In this document: positions 22,832 to 38,803 of the stretch, piece by piece
Position numbering within the stretch: the stretch's first letter is position 1
Layout of the letters: every line of letters begins with the position of its first letter
NCBI GenBank assembly: GCA_019775845.1
Contig: JADQAV010000046.1
Span: 62,001 to 126,000, forward strand
Direction: 5' to 3'
DNA length: 64,000 nt
From: Myrmaecium sp. VS I D KN 1
Lineage: Eukaryota > Ascomycota > Dothideomycetes > Valsariales > Valsariaceae
Program-made: the position numbers and the translations under genes
The notes under the pieces: generated by a model
What the model was told of the DNA's origin: nothing
Seen by the model: only the letters and a program-made list of their open reading frames with translations
Database searches by the model: none

Positions 22832-24013
22832 ATGGAGCCTCCCCCTCGCGAGCCACCGTGGGCGGAGCATGAAAAGGTATAGTAACCTCTCCGTGCCGTT
22901 GTCACCATCCCTCCGCGCAAAGCGGACCACTGATATCATTGCTCCCTAGGTTTATCTTCTAGCCGAGATCCTGAAGGCTGCGCCCATCCCGTCCCATGTC
23001 TTGTATGGGATCATCAGAGATGCTCGAATCCAACCGAGGTGGAGCGATATCCCTCTGCCTCAAGGTATGTGCACGTTCTTTCCATAAATGGCATGCTGGA
23101 TCTGGATGAAATCTGTCCGGTGCGGTTCTCGATCAGCGCTTCCCTTAAACCCTACCTCTCATCGTCCCCCTCAGTGGCACCTTCTCGCAAACAGCACACA
23201 CTGACGTTCGGATGGTAATATTTAGGCCGCTCGCTCAGATCATGTCAAGCCGCATATAATGAGTTGATGCAGACGTTCAATCCGCCTACACAGCAAGAGT
23301 ATCCGAGACCTGGACCTCCTCTCCCACCCACGTATTACCATCCTCCCGAGCCCCCGAAGAGGCGCCCCCTTCCCCCACCCGAGACGTCCGCATCTGCGGG
23401 TCGCTTGATACAACCCCGGCCTTCGCCTGCTTATCCCGTGGATATGATGAGCGGACAGGCATACGCACCCATGGTTCCGATCCCGGCTGAAACAGCGAAC
23501 AGGAAGAAACGGGGGAGGCCTACCAAAGCTGAACAGCAGGCGAGGGCGGAACAGGCGGCGGCGCGTGGAGAGCAGTATCCACCACCACGGAGACATAAGA
23601 TCCAGCGACAGTCATTACCGGCTTCGGAAACGTCTCCAGCGGTGCAGATGACCAAACAAGTGACTCCGGAACGGCAGCTCGGCGCTCCTCTCCCAGCCAG
23701 CACGCCTCAGAACCCAATCGCCCCACGCGACTTCGAGTCCTCGAGTGAAATGAAAAGGCGTAGTTTGCCATCCAGGTTGGAGTTTGGGGAACGCCCGGAG
23801 GGCCTGCAGATCACCGCAGTCGCACACCCTTCCGAACCACCTCAAACGGCCGTCAGAGAAAGTACCGGGTCATTGAATGCACAGCCAACCCCACCGTCCG
23901 CGGGGCCATCGACGGCCAGCGAGCCGCAGGATAAGGATAATCGAACGGAAGGCTTCGAAACCCGGGCGCGGACTGGAACCCCACGATCGTTCAAAGACAC
24001 CGTCGGCATCTAA
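22832..24013 (+). CDS. Small AT-hook protein with N-terminal Myb/SANT-like helical module
   Basis: Predicted exons 22832-22876, 22950-23064 and 23226-24013 give 315 residues. Residues about 14-68 form a conserved-looking helical module (VYLLAEILKAAPIPSHVLYGIIRDARIQPRW...LPQGRSLRSCQAAYNELM), reminiscent of Myb-like folds in fungal nuclear proteins; this is inference. A Pro-rich linker follows, then an AT-hook core KKRGRPTKAEQ (about 147-157) within a basic/Ala-rich helix that would bind the minor groove of AT-rich DNA. The rest is Ser/Pro-rich with no further domain. The 161-nt second intron is longer than most here. It is a likely nuclear DNA-binding protein; targets unknown. It faces the CBF1-type gene tail to tail across 3 kb. 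Confidence 0.82.
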
Positions 24014-24811
24014 GAGAAAAACCTTGTCTTTTTTTTCCCCTCCTACGAGCGCCATCCTAACCTTTTCCAGCACACCACAAGGGCGGCATCCTGTGATTTT
24101 TCTGCAGCGTCAATTATTTGTTCCCTCTCTCACATCTACGCGGCGTTCCCGCAACGAACATGATCACGCCCGTTTTCACGATGACCAGAAGTTCCCGCCA
24201 TGATACCATCGTTTTTGGATCACTTTTCAACGCCAAATTTTGTTTATTTCGAGGCTCCTCTGTTGGTGTCATTTGCTGGACGTCGTTCCGTTTGGTTTCG
24301 TTCCTCTTCTTGCATCTCGGTCCGCCCATTTGTCTCCTGTTGCATGCATATATCGAGCGCCGCCCATTTGTCATTTTTGCCTTGAATCTGCAGCACGGCC
24401 TTTTTTGTATTCCTTTTGGCGGGGGCAGGTGAACCGAGTCACGGCCGTTCCTTTTTTGCCCCCCTTATAGAAACGACAGATGCATCACTTTTTGACTGTC
24501 CCGGTGCGAGGATAGAGAAGAAAAAAGAAAGGAAGAACGAAAGGCAGAGAGACTTAATGTTTATCCCGTATTTTTGGTTCTTTTCCTTTTCGTCACGAGC
24601 CTTTCCTTGATTGAGACGAAAGAAAAGAGAGGAAAGCATTGTCGGCTTTTTTGTTCTTTTTCTTTTCTGATTTCATTTTCGCTTTGCGGTTGTTATCTTG
24701 TACTCTGTACCATGTACCATAGCGCCTTTTCTGTTCTTTCTTGTTTTTTCTTTCGTTCCATCTCATCTTCTTTGCTTCAATTTGTTTACCTTCTTTCTTA
24801 GCTTTTCGATG

Positions 24812-24832
24812 TGTACTGTACTGTACTGTACA
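24812..24832. repeat. TGTAC pentamer repeat
   Basis: Four TGTAC units overlapping by shared bases, plus a terminal TGTACA. Further GTAC words lie on both sides (24690-24720, 24865-24880). Confidence 0.85.
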
Positions 24833-24904
24833 AACGAAGAGAATGGATCTCCAAGGTCCCATTGACGTACTGTGTACTTCTTCCTTTTTTTTAATGTGTA
24901 TACC

Positions 24905-24933
24905 CATGTCCATGTCCATGTCCACGTCCACGT
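24905..24933. repeat. CATGTC/CACGTC hexanucleotide repeat
   Basis: Three CATGTC units followed by two CACGTC variants, in intergenic sequence. Confidence 0.85.
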
Positions 24934-25820
24934 ACGCACCTCATCCGGCTTCCACACCACGTCGGCGGCGAGCAAGGGATGTCCATCGGAGATGGAAACG
25001 GGGGATGAAAGGCTGATTGATTCTACCCGCTTGTCTCCCATTGTTCCTTTTCTCCCCTTCTTGAGGGAAACGGAATCATCTACGGAAAACGACGGTGGGA
25101 AAGAAAGAGACTGACGTATGGCGTTTAGACGCTTGGTCTGGTCTGGTCTGGTTCGGTTTGAGTTTGAATTCTTCCAGGCCGAGGGAGAAAGTTTCTCCAA
25201 GCTTGCCATGCCATGCCACCCCCACCCCTCGCGGGACCGGCAATTCGACTTCTGTGATATCGTGAATCTGCAGATGCGTAACTCATAAAATGTGCAAGGC
25301 TCATCCTCTCTTCCCCCACCTCCTCCTGCTCGATCCGTTCAAGCATATATCCATCGCCCTTCGCCCCTCGGAAAGAAAAGAAGAGAAAAAGAAATGTCCG
25401 CCATCCCCCATTTCTCGACTCCCAACCCCCTCACTTCCTTCATCGCTGGCTTCGCAGCACGGATCGCGATCGGAGAGATCGGTCTTCTCCCCCCCTCCCC
25501 TCTCCCCTTCCGTGGTGATGATAAAGCAGTGTGTGCAAAGCATGAGCGCTGCGAATCCTGCGCTTGACGGGTGAGCACTCGCGTTCTCGCAACGATGGCC
25601 CTACACCCCGCGTCTTCCAGCCAGCCATCGGGAGAAGTCGGTGAAGCTGGTTCATCGTCGCAATCGAGTTGCCGTCGTCGTCGCTCGCCGCCCGTGTTCG
25701 GCGACCGTTTCCTGTATGTATTGCCCGCCCGGCAGCGGCCGGTGTCGGTGCTGGTGCTGGCGGTTGATCCGAGACGTGTCTACCTCCGCTCTCTGGGCGG
25801 TCTGAGGGGTGCTGCGTACA

Positions 25821-25853
25821 TGGTATGGTATGGTATGGTGTGGTGTGGTGTGG
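25821..25853. repeat. TGGTA/TGGTG pentanucleotide repeat
   Basis: Three TGGTA units grade into four TGGTG units. Intergenic. Confidence 0.85.
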
Positions 25854-25988
25854 GTGGGCACTCTGCTCGTCCAGTTATACATCTCCATCCCCATACATCT
25901 TATCTACCTCCGTGCGGGAGGGTTGGATTGTGGATCGCGCTCTCCTCTTTTGGCTTGCTGTGGGAGGTCTGGCTTGAGGGGGTTGGCG

Positions 25989-26020
25989 AGGGAGAGGGAG
26001 AGGGAGAGGGAGAGGGAGGA
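25989..26020. repeat. GGGAGA hexanucleotide repeat
   Basis: About five GGGAGA units. G-triplets at regular spacing give some G-quadruplex potential on the plus strand. Confidence 0.85.
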
Positions 26021-27050
26021 GGATGAGGGAATCAGGCGGAGGGGAGAGAAGCGGAGCCTTGTCTTTGGACGGAGATGTGTTGAGTAAGATGACAAGGAGT
26101 GTTTTTCGTGGGAGGCGGGGCTGCTGGATGTGAGCGAAGAAGAGAAGCCCTACGGATGATGAGCGGGTAAGGGAGGTTCAGCATTCTACGGCAGTAGCAA
26201 AGGCAGAAGCAGAAGATGTAGAAGGTGAAATAACATCAACGGTTATCTTGAAGCGTGCGTGCGTGCTCCGGTGAATCACAACCTCAATTAGGTGTACATG
26301 CTCGAGCCCACATGATGCATTTCCATACTTGACCGATTATGTAGTTTGAGTTCCTGAAAGAGAAAGAAGAAAAGAGAAAAAAAGAGGAAGAGAAACAAAA
26401 AAACGCCGTGGGAAAAGAAAAACAGAAGCCAAACCACCCGCCCACCCAACAAGCTCCGTTCCAACCTTCTAGAGCACATCAAAATGAAAGAAAAGGAAAG
26501 GTCGAGCAAGGGTAAGATAAAGAGAAAAAGGGGAACAACAACGTCGTCAAGCATAACGGGCCATGCGTTTGCACCCAAGTCGTACGGACCGGTAGATCGG
26601 TCGGGTCAATCCAACCGACGGAAAAGAAAGGTTCCGTGAATCCGGTAGGAAAATGAGAAAAGGAGGAAATTGAAGAAAAGACATGAAAAAGGGGGGGAAA
26701 ATGGAAAGAGGATTGTAGATCATATGCACTGATGCTGATGAGGAAAGAGGAAAACCTGGAAGACATGATGAGGAAGGAGATGAAAGAAGGAAAAAAAGAA
26801 GAGAGAGGGACAAACAGATCGCCCCACCGAAACAGGAGACGGACGGGAGTGAGGAACGGGGGGAAACCGGTAATCAAACAGATGAGCCAAGAACGTGCAC
26901 GGAAGTGGCGTCCCATAACATGCTGTGTGAGAAACCAGGGACCGAAGAAGTACAGGAAACCGACGTTTGCCAGGACGAAAGGTACAAAGAAGCGAGACAA
27001 ACCCGAGTTCCAGCGAAGGGAGGAGCAATAGAAGAGCATAACATGTACAG

Positions 27051-28141
27051 CTAACTCTCTCCGTTCTGAGTTCGGGGCGGCTGACTGCTGGCATCGGCCT
27101 GGTTCTTATACTCGTCCGGGACGATACCGTTCGCCTGACACGCCCGCTTCCAGATCTCGCATTCCTCCCATGCCCGGTTCATCTCCGCCTTGAACTTCTC
27201 GCAGCTGCTGCTGAGCTCGGTGATCGCTTGCTCGGTCAGGAGCTTCTCCAGCGTCCACTTCTCGATGTTGGCCGTCTCGTTCTCCTTCAGCTGCGTGATG
27301 AACTGCACCGCGCGCTGGAGGATGGAGCCCTTGTTCTTCTCACAGCCCGGCACGATCTTGGCGAGCTCGTTGATCCCTTCGTTGATGGTCTCTCGCCGTC
27401 GTCGCTCCACTGAGGTTATGTCAATTACGCCGGTCTCGAAGAGATGCGGGAGATGGGTAGTTTACCTTCTTTATGATTATCCCGGCGGATTTTGTGCCAC
27501 TCCTCGGATCCCACGGCTGGCTTCTGTGGTGTGGCATTTGACGGCGAGTGAGAGTCGGCAGTCGCCTGAGGCTGATGGGAGCCAGATTTCAACGCGTCCA
27601 ACCCAAAATCAGGCAGACCATGATGCTGTTGAACTCCGTGATCGCTTATACCGTAAGATCCACCCAATTGCCTTTCACTCTCGCCCGAAGAAGGATTCGT
27701 CTGGAAGGACAGTTCTGTGGCCGTAGGGACGGTCATAGAGTAGTGCAAAGCAGCTCCCGCGGTTTCAGCGGCTCCGCCGTTTTGGTGTAGGCCATGGTCC
27801 CCGGTGTGTTGCGCCAAGGCATTCATGAAGTCCGTGTTGTTTGTCGGATGTTCCATATCTGTGGTTCCAGAGGCGTTGTGGGCGGACAGGAATGCAGCCG
27901 TAGCCTGATCTGATATATCTTGAGCGCCGCTGGGAGCGCTGTCGGCTGAGCCTGGGGACACACGTCGATAGATAGACCCCCTTCCGGAATCGCCAGGCGC
28001 AGGTCGACCGGCCACGGCGTCGTGATCTAGTGAGTCACGCTTGCGTTTGTGGTTATGAAGTAGGTTGCCTGATTCGCCCACGTTGTTCGCGGACAAGTCT
28101 TGCTTGGTCTCGCTTTCCGGATAACCAGTATGGTCGGCCAT
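27051..28141 (-). CDS. CBF1-type bHLH-leucine-zipper transcription factor
   Basis: Predicted exons 28141-27466 and 27409-27051 give 344 residues; the start is the ATG of MADHTGYPESE (the frame is open upstream but without an ATG). The N-terminal 210 residues are disordered with a basic HNHKRKR patch. The bHLH starts near 212: the basic region DNHKEVERRRRE has the His-x3-Glu-x3-Arg pattern of factors that read CACGTG, followed by ETINEGINELAKIVPG, a loop CEKNKGS and helix 2 ILQRAVQFITQLKENE, then a heptad segment (about 275-320, ...EKLLTEQAITELSSSCEKFKAEM). The intron lies inside the basic region, restoring KEVERRR. In yeast Cbf1 acts at centromeres and methionine/sulfur promoters; fungal orthologues control sulfur and respiration genes. 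Those roles are from the family, not from this sequence. A CACGTG site lies 1.5 kb upstream. Confidence 0.93.
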
Positions 28142-29648
28142 GATCTTTCGGGCGGGGTTGTCTGTACGCTGAGTCCGATTGGTAGCCACGGAGGCGCCTT
28201 CCACGTCGACTTAGTATGGGCTCTGATCCTAGTAAAGACAAAGATTTCTGTCTGAAGACTTAAAGCGAAGCTATATTGCTATCGTTGCTATGGACGGTCG
28301 ATTCGATGGTGGCTCGAAATAAACCGAGAAGGCCGCGGTGAATTCCAACGAGACTGGATCCGATCACTATACTGGATTGCTGGAGGCAGGGTCGTGGTAG
28401 TATGGCTGATATCTCCCGCGATGGATACCGGCAATAGATGCCAGTGGGCTAGGCAAAGCGATGGCCAGGCTTCGTCCACGATCGACGATTGTTTCTCCTA
28501 GACGTGCCGACAGCCCTCGACGAGCGCGTTCTACTGTTTCGCACCTCCTGAGAAACGCAAAGTTAGCACGCGTGCAGGAGCGCTGGACTTCAAGTGTGAC
28601 AAGAACTGCTGACAAGCGGCTGGTTCAGCGAGGTGACAGTTCCATCCTTGTGAGACCGAGCTGTCATTGCTCAAGGCGGCATCGCGCGACTAAGCACGAT
28701 ACGGGCGGTGGTTACCCGTTACGCTCCGCCCAGGTGTGCAGCCGCAGCGCATACGCAGGTGAGAGAGCTGGCAACAGAATACAAGTAGCCATGGGCGTCA
28801 ACGATCGGCCGCGCAAACGAGGCTCATCCGTCGCGGATCGAGGAAAAGTCGCGATGCCGAACGAGAGCAACGAAGCGAGATGGCAGAGCGACCCGCAACG
28901 CTCCATCGAGCGGGGAGCGATGCGATGCGATGTGCAGGGAAGGGCGGAGGTGAGGATGGTTGGATAGCCTTACCTGAGCCACTAAGTCCGATGGATGAGT
29001 GGTTCCGACTCGTGATCACGGGTGTTGGTGTAGGCGGAAGGTGAGCGGTTCTCTCGACCGGTCGCAACCACGACAGCGCCAGAGGAAGTCGAGCAAACCG
29101 GGGTGGAAGAGGATGCCCTCAGCGAGGCGAACGTGCCGCAGGTGTCAATGATGATTTTCTGGCGGCGCAGCGCAGAGGAATCGCGCGTTCTTCAGGTCGA
29201 GCTGCGGGCTTGAGGTTTCGTGGTCAGGTGATGATAGAGATAAGTCGGTTGGGGCCTTTGAGGGCTCGGGGGGAAGTGGACGCTGAGGGGCGGCGGCACT
29301 TCGGGACTTTCCCTCGATGCCTTGCATCCTTGCTGCTGCTCGTCGAAGTTGGACCTCAAGGTGAACCGCAAACCTATGAGGTTGGTTCGCTTACTATCCC
29401 ACCAAACGCTTGCGGACTTGCAAGCATCAACGATGACTTTCCTCATCCGCCCCTGTACCTTTACCGTCGGGCCGGGCGATGGTCCATCGTCGCCACGACC
29501 GGGTTGGTCAGCCGGCAAACCAGTCAGCATGCAAAGAGCACAAGGCCTGGGGAAAGTGGAGGTGCTTCACAGCACCTACACACCACTCTTCGAAAGTCAT
29601 TCTGCACGCCAGCCCTCTATATCAGGCATAGAATCCTGCACGGGGGCT

Positions 29649-29654
29649 CACGTG
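29649..29654. promoter_or_regulatory. CACGTG E-box, possible CBF1-type site
   Basis: CTCACGTG matches the TCACGTG core preferred by yeast Cbf1. It lies between the divergent CBF1-type and YAG7-like genes, 1.5 kb and 1.1 kb from their start codons. CACGTG occurs by chance every few kb and other copies are in the window, so the functional claim is weak. Confidence 0.25.
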
Positions 29655-30723
29655 TCGCGCTCTAATGTTCACACCCTTTCCTATTGTTTATGGCACTAGC
29701 GGTCCTTTTCGGCGTTGGGTACATGCGAAGAGTCGAAGGAAGGGAAGCCGAGCATGGGACAGCACCGAAACTACCCTTCAGTTGACCACGTCCTTCAAAT
29801 ACGAAGGATGGAGCTCCGCATCGTTGTGTCCGGTGAAGGCATTCAGCAGGAGCTCTTGCAAGCTTGAAAGCTGGCAGCAACTCTACAAGGTGTACCCACC
29901 AGCAGCCCGCTTGTTTCGTCCTCCGGGGTGTGGTCAATGTTTCATATGCCTACGCATTATTCCGTTGCAAGCCATACTCGTGCTACCTCTGATCGGTCAG
30001 AGTTGGGTGTCGCGAGCCCCTCGTGATCATGTCCTATCATCACCCCGCCTCTTCAGGTGTCTTACTATCGTGCACAAGAGGCCAGCGTCTCTCCTGCTTC
30101 GCACGGCTCTTACCCGTATGCCCGTCTCATATTCCTGCGGAGATGACTACAGTATCATACCTCCTGAGATCCGGTTTCGGACTATCAGGAAAACAGTTGC
30201 CAGTGCGGGAGAAAGGTTCGCCTCGTGTCTCACGACTTTTGCCTCCTTCATCGAGCTGGTCTACTCCAATACAGCTTCATTGTAAAATCATGTGCCAACT
30301 GTTGTGACTACGTTGGCTGTATTCATCCCAAGAAACCCAGTTGATCCTGTAGCAAGGCTCGCAGTAGTGCGTAGTTGTCCACAGATGATTGCCCCGAGGG
30401 GGTGCAGCTTCAGTCTGAGCCAAATGACATGTCTACTGCAACATAGCGACCGATTTCATCGCAGAGATGTATAGAAAATTGACCTCGATAACTACCGAGC
30501 CGTCCCTTCGAGTGATGGGTTGGTATGCTGCAACCTGGAGGACTTGCAGTGCTTGGAACCGTGAGGCTCCAAGGCTCTAAGTAGGGGAAGCGAGAAACCC
30601 TGGCACGCGTGGGGGAGCTTGGCAAAACGACGTAGCTGATTTCGAGAACAAACAGCGCCTTACCAACGAAACCTCCAGCGATATTCCTCGTGGCCCGTCA
30701 TCCCATCGATTCCCTACACACGA

Positions 30724-30742
30724 AACGTTATATTATATATCA
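30724..30742 (+). promoter_or_regulatory. AT-rich box just before the YAG7-like start
   Basis: An alternating AT run (TTATATTATATATC) lies within 30 nt of the ATG. It may be a TATA-like element only if the leader is very short; it could equally be leader sequence. Confidence 0.25.
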
Positions 30743-30753
30743 CCTAATCTGCC

Positions 30754-32375
30754 ATGTCCGCTTCCGACATCAGCACGCAACCTCACGTTACAGCTTCGGC
30801 TGAGTCAAAGAGCGCACGCAAGAAGAAGGCGAAGGCCGAAGCTGCTGCTAGCCAGACCGCGGGCTCCTCTGACAAGAACGCAAGCTCGCCAACCACCGAA
30901 CTGAAAACCAATGGCACGGATAACTCTGGGGAGAACTCATACGTGAAGGAGCTTCAAAAGTAAGTTGTACAGGAGCTTGAATCATCTTTGGAGACGTCAC
31001 ACTATGTTCCGTGGACAGCTGGTGCTAATCCACTTCTGATAGAGGAATCCGCAATGTGAACAAGAAGCTGGTAGGTGGCCCTCGTTTGCGATCCGTCCTT
31101 CGGCCGCGACTCAAACTGACAGCTTCCAGAACCTCATGCAGAAGGTCGACAGCATTATTGCCGAAAACCCCAATCTTTCGCTAGATGAACTCGTGGCAGC
31201 TCGCAAGATCAACAACGATCAGAAAGCGCAAGCACTGAAGAAGCCGGCACTCCAACAACAGCTTTCCCAGCTGGAGGAGCAACTTGCGCAGTATAGGAAA
31301 TTCGACCAGGAATACCAACAGAAGCTGGCAACGGAGAAGGAGCTCTTGCAGAATGCGCACAAGGAAGAGCTCGAGAAGCTTCGCCAAACCTTCAGGGCCG
31401 AGGCTGAAATTGAGGCCAAGAAGGCATTCAAGCAGCGCATGCTGACCTTCTCAAGATTCCTTCGTGCGGCTGCTGCTAGGAGACAGCTCGAGGATGATGG
31501 ATCAGATCTGACCAAAGCGTTCGAGGGTGCATTGCTGTTGGTTTATGGTGGAGATGCCGCCGCTGTCGATGCAGCCGAAAAGCTCATCGATGGTTCCAAC
31601 GATGCTGTTCCTTCGACCGAGTCAATCCTGCTCAGCGTGACCTGTAAGCATATGAACCTCCTCCCCGTGGTAAAAGCACAGCTAACACATGACAGATGCT
31701 CAGGTTAAACAAGCTGCTCTGGAAGAAGCCCCTTTCGCTGCTGAAGAAGCCTGGATTGATGAAGTAGCACAAGCCCAACCAGGAGCGCCTGGGACGGAAG
31801 CTTCGCCCGTCGGCACTGATCCGACTGTTGCTAATGCTGGTCTTACTGAGATTGACACTACCATCGCTGTCACTCACTCGGACGCTGCCGAAACCTCGAG
31901 CGTTCCGCCTGCTTCCAGTATCGACGCTGGCGCTGCCAATGCAGCTGCTGAGCAGCAATGGGACAGCAAGGCCCCTGGCTCCGAAGATCCGCTTACTGAG
32001 AGTTATGAGATTGTGCCCAGGGATCCGGCGGAGACCGAAGCCGTCCATGCTCCGGCTCCTAACAATAGCATTGAGAGCTGGGCCGATGATGCCCATCAGG
32101 TAGAGCCTCCAAAGTCTGTGGCTGCCGAGGCCGTCCCCGCTACCAATGGCACTGATGGCTTCCACGAGGTGCACCACAGTCGTGGAGGACGCGGTCGCGG
32201 TGGATTCCACGGCGAACACAGAGGCGGTTACCGTGGCCGTGGCGGTCACCGAGGTGAAGGAAGAGGCCGTGGTGGTTACCGTGGCGATCGTGGCGACTTC
32301 CGTGGTCGTGGTCGTGGAGGCCACCGCGGAGGCCGCGGCGGCAACAACAACAACAACGCACCGCAGGCCCAGTAG
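30754..32375 (+). CDS. YAG7-like protein with coiled coil and C-terminal RGG box
   Basis: Predicted exons 30754-30959, 31043-31070, 31130-31643 and 31696-32375 give 475 residues; the tiny 28-nt exon 2 keeps frame and encodes GIRNVNKKL. Order: basic/Ala-rich N terminus (SARKKKAKAEAAA), a conserved helical segment YVKELQKGIRNVNKKLNLMQKVDSII (about 63-88), a coiled coil (about 110-170, LSQLEEQLAQYRKFDQEYQQKL), a helical domain with YGGDAAAVDAAEKLIDG, an acidic linker, then an RGG/RG box (about 408-465: RGGRGRGGFHGEHRGGYRG) and a short Asn run. The first half resembles fungal YAG7-type proteins and the RGG tail implies RNA or ribosome binding, with Arg methylation likely. The precise role is unknown. 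I am confident it is a real gene, less so of the family name. Confidence 0.85.
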
Positions 32376-34394
32376 ACGCGATCTCCACTTTCTCATTTCA
32401 AGTCATTTCGAACTTCTTTGGATGTCGACATGGGGGTCTTGAACGTTTCTCCGATGGGGCAAAGCCGATCTTCCGGGACCACGATACCTTCTGTGTCGCT
32501 GTCTCTCGTTTTTGATCCGATAACGCCACTGTCGGAGTGCTGTGCTCGCGTGCGAACGGACTTTCGATTTCTACTTCTCATTCTGTCCTAATACGCCCCA
32601 TTGGTTCCAAAAAGCACTGCTTTTTCCATTCACGAAATCTTTTGCATAGCATCACGGAGCTTGGGGCACAAATGAAAAATCGGCGATTTGTTCTAATTTG
32701 CGTCACTCGGTTGGGATACGAATGGGAATGGGACGTATGGGCGGTATCTAAACTGGAAAGTTTGCCTTTCTTTTCTCGGAAGACAGAGGTCCGCAATATG
32801 TTCCTTCGGGATGTAGTTCGGTGTATACAAGAATCCTACGGTCGATAATCTGACATGACTTATCACTTTGTTCGCGTCCCTCAACTTGTGATGCGAGAAA
32901 TACCATCCTTGCTTATCCGCAAGCTCAGGCTTCGGCCGCTAACTGGTGCATGCCCCCCTCTAGCCGATTCGTGCTCCGTGGTAGATCGAAGCCAAGGCCA
33001 TCCTCACCGTCCCGCCAGATAGCCGAAAGGGCGGAGGGGAAAGATCTGGGACATGCAGCCATCCCCTCGTTGGTTGCGTCATGCGTGGTGTTTTACCTCC
33101 GGCTTTGTTTAACCTCACGAGGACTCTAAGGAACTGCACCACGACGTGCATTCGTCCGCGGGGCCGTGACAGCACATCTTGCAGCCCCTTCCGAAAAAGC
33201 GCTTTCACACCGACATGCCGACCTAGGTCCACGATACCCCTCGTAAGTAGACGTTCATATTGAATCCCACTGCATCTCACTGCCTCCGTCTGTCGCTTTC
33301 CCAGACCCCTTACGTCTTGTTTTGCATTCGTTCCTTTCTTCAGCCAAGGAACCTCTCGTACGTACTCTACAGCGTGCCATGTTCATTCCCTAGTCTCATG
33401 AGCAAATGATTCTTTCCATGCTTGATCGTCGGATAAAGACAGATTTCTTAGCCGAACAAGCAACGGGAGCTGGACACTGGTCTCTCCTTTATTTCTCTTC
33501 CTATTCCTCGCAGAAATGTCCCAGCGTTATTTCCACGGCAATCGGCTGCAGCCATACAGAAGCCAACAGCTTACTGGACGATATGTCAATCGAGGAAGTG
33601 CTGACAGTCACAGAGACATGCAGGCTTTTCAAAATGCAGGTCCGACCCTGCGAATCGACCGCCTATTTGGGTTTGCAAACAAGCAAGATGCACATTCCGC
33701 TCGGTTTGAGGACTGAATATGGCCCTGGGAGAGGATAGCACGAGGGTCCGCGCTCTTCTCGAGTGCCAGGGTACATTGATGGTAGGTGTTTTGAAAGCCG
33801 TGCACTGTGAGCGATTCCTTCAACAGAGCATTGATATCTAGACATCGAAAGTTCGATATGCGGCAAGTTAGATGGCTCGAAAGCTTCTGAGAGGAGGAAA
33901 CGTTTCAGTTCCCTCGACTGACAGCGTATGCCGGCATCCAGACATTTCCTCTCCACTGCGAGCGATTCTTCAACTGGCTCCCCGAACCTTCGGCGGCACG
34001 ATCTGATAAACTCCCGCACATACCTATGTATCAGCCACGATCTGATAAGAAACTTCCTGGGGTGGAGCGGGTGGTGCGATGCTGTCGTGAGATCGGCAGG
34101 GCTGCCAAACCGAAACGGGATAATCGCGGCTTGGCATCGAGCCTTTGGGGCGTACCTCCGCTTCGCGAACTCCTAGGTAGTCGTTGGGTCTGGTCCTGTA
34201 TACCTTCGCCTTTACCATCCCTTCTAGTTGGCAAGCACTCACTCTAGGCGTGACGAACTCGATGCGAATTTACTTTAGGTGTTGCACCTGACGCTCTCGT
34301 CGTACCTTCTTCTGCGCCCGGCGCTGCTCTATTCCTGGATTCGATCTCGGTCGCATCCCGCAGGACGCAGCCGGAGCTGCCAGTCACCGTCGCC
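32376..34394. other. 2.0-kb intergenic region
   Basis: It holds the 3' UTR of the YAG7-like gene and the promoter of the demethylase gene. The longest open frames are under 120 codons with no recognisable motif. I see no repeat, tRNA or other element. Confidence 0.6.

Positions 34395-38803
<4,409 letters not shown>

Larger units (their letters stand above)
24014..27050. other. 3.0-kb convergent intergenic region
   Basis: It lies between two converging genes, so long 3' UTRs are expected. It is T-rich on the left (24.0-24.8 kb) and A/G-rich on the right (26.3-27.0 kb), consistent with 3' UTRs of opposite strands meeting near 25 kb. It holds several short tandem repeats (24812-24832, 24905-24933, 25821-25853, 25989-26020). 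No gene-like frame is seen. Confidence 0.6.
28142..30753. other. 2.6-kb divergent intergenic region CBF1-YAG7
   Basis: It holds the promoters of two diverging genes. A CACGTG E-box sits at 29649-29654 and an AT-rich TTATATTATATATCACC box just before the YAG7-like start. The longest open frame, 29665-30285 (206 codons, +), has no recognisable domain and is Ser/Arg/Leu/Pro-rich, as expected of chance frames; it is not annotated as a gene. Confidence 0.6.

Noticed and set aside
9759-24013. Possible biosynthetic or functional gene cluster
   Set aside because: Neighbours are unrelated housekeeping and regulatory genes; no backbone synthase, transporter and pathway regulator occur together.
29665-30285. 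Open frame of 206 codons between the CBF1-type and YAG7-like genes
   Set aside because: No recognisable domain, no codon bias like the neighbours; kept only as a question in the findings.
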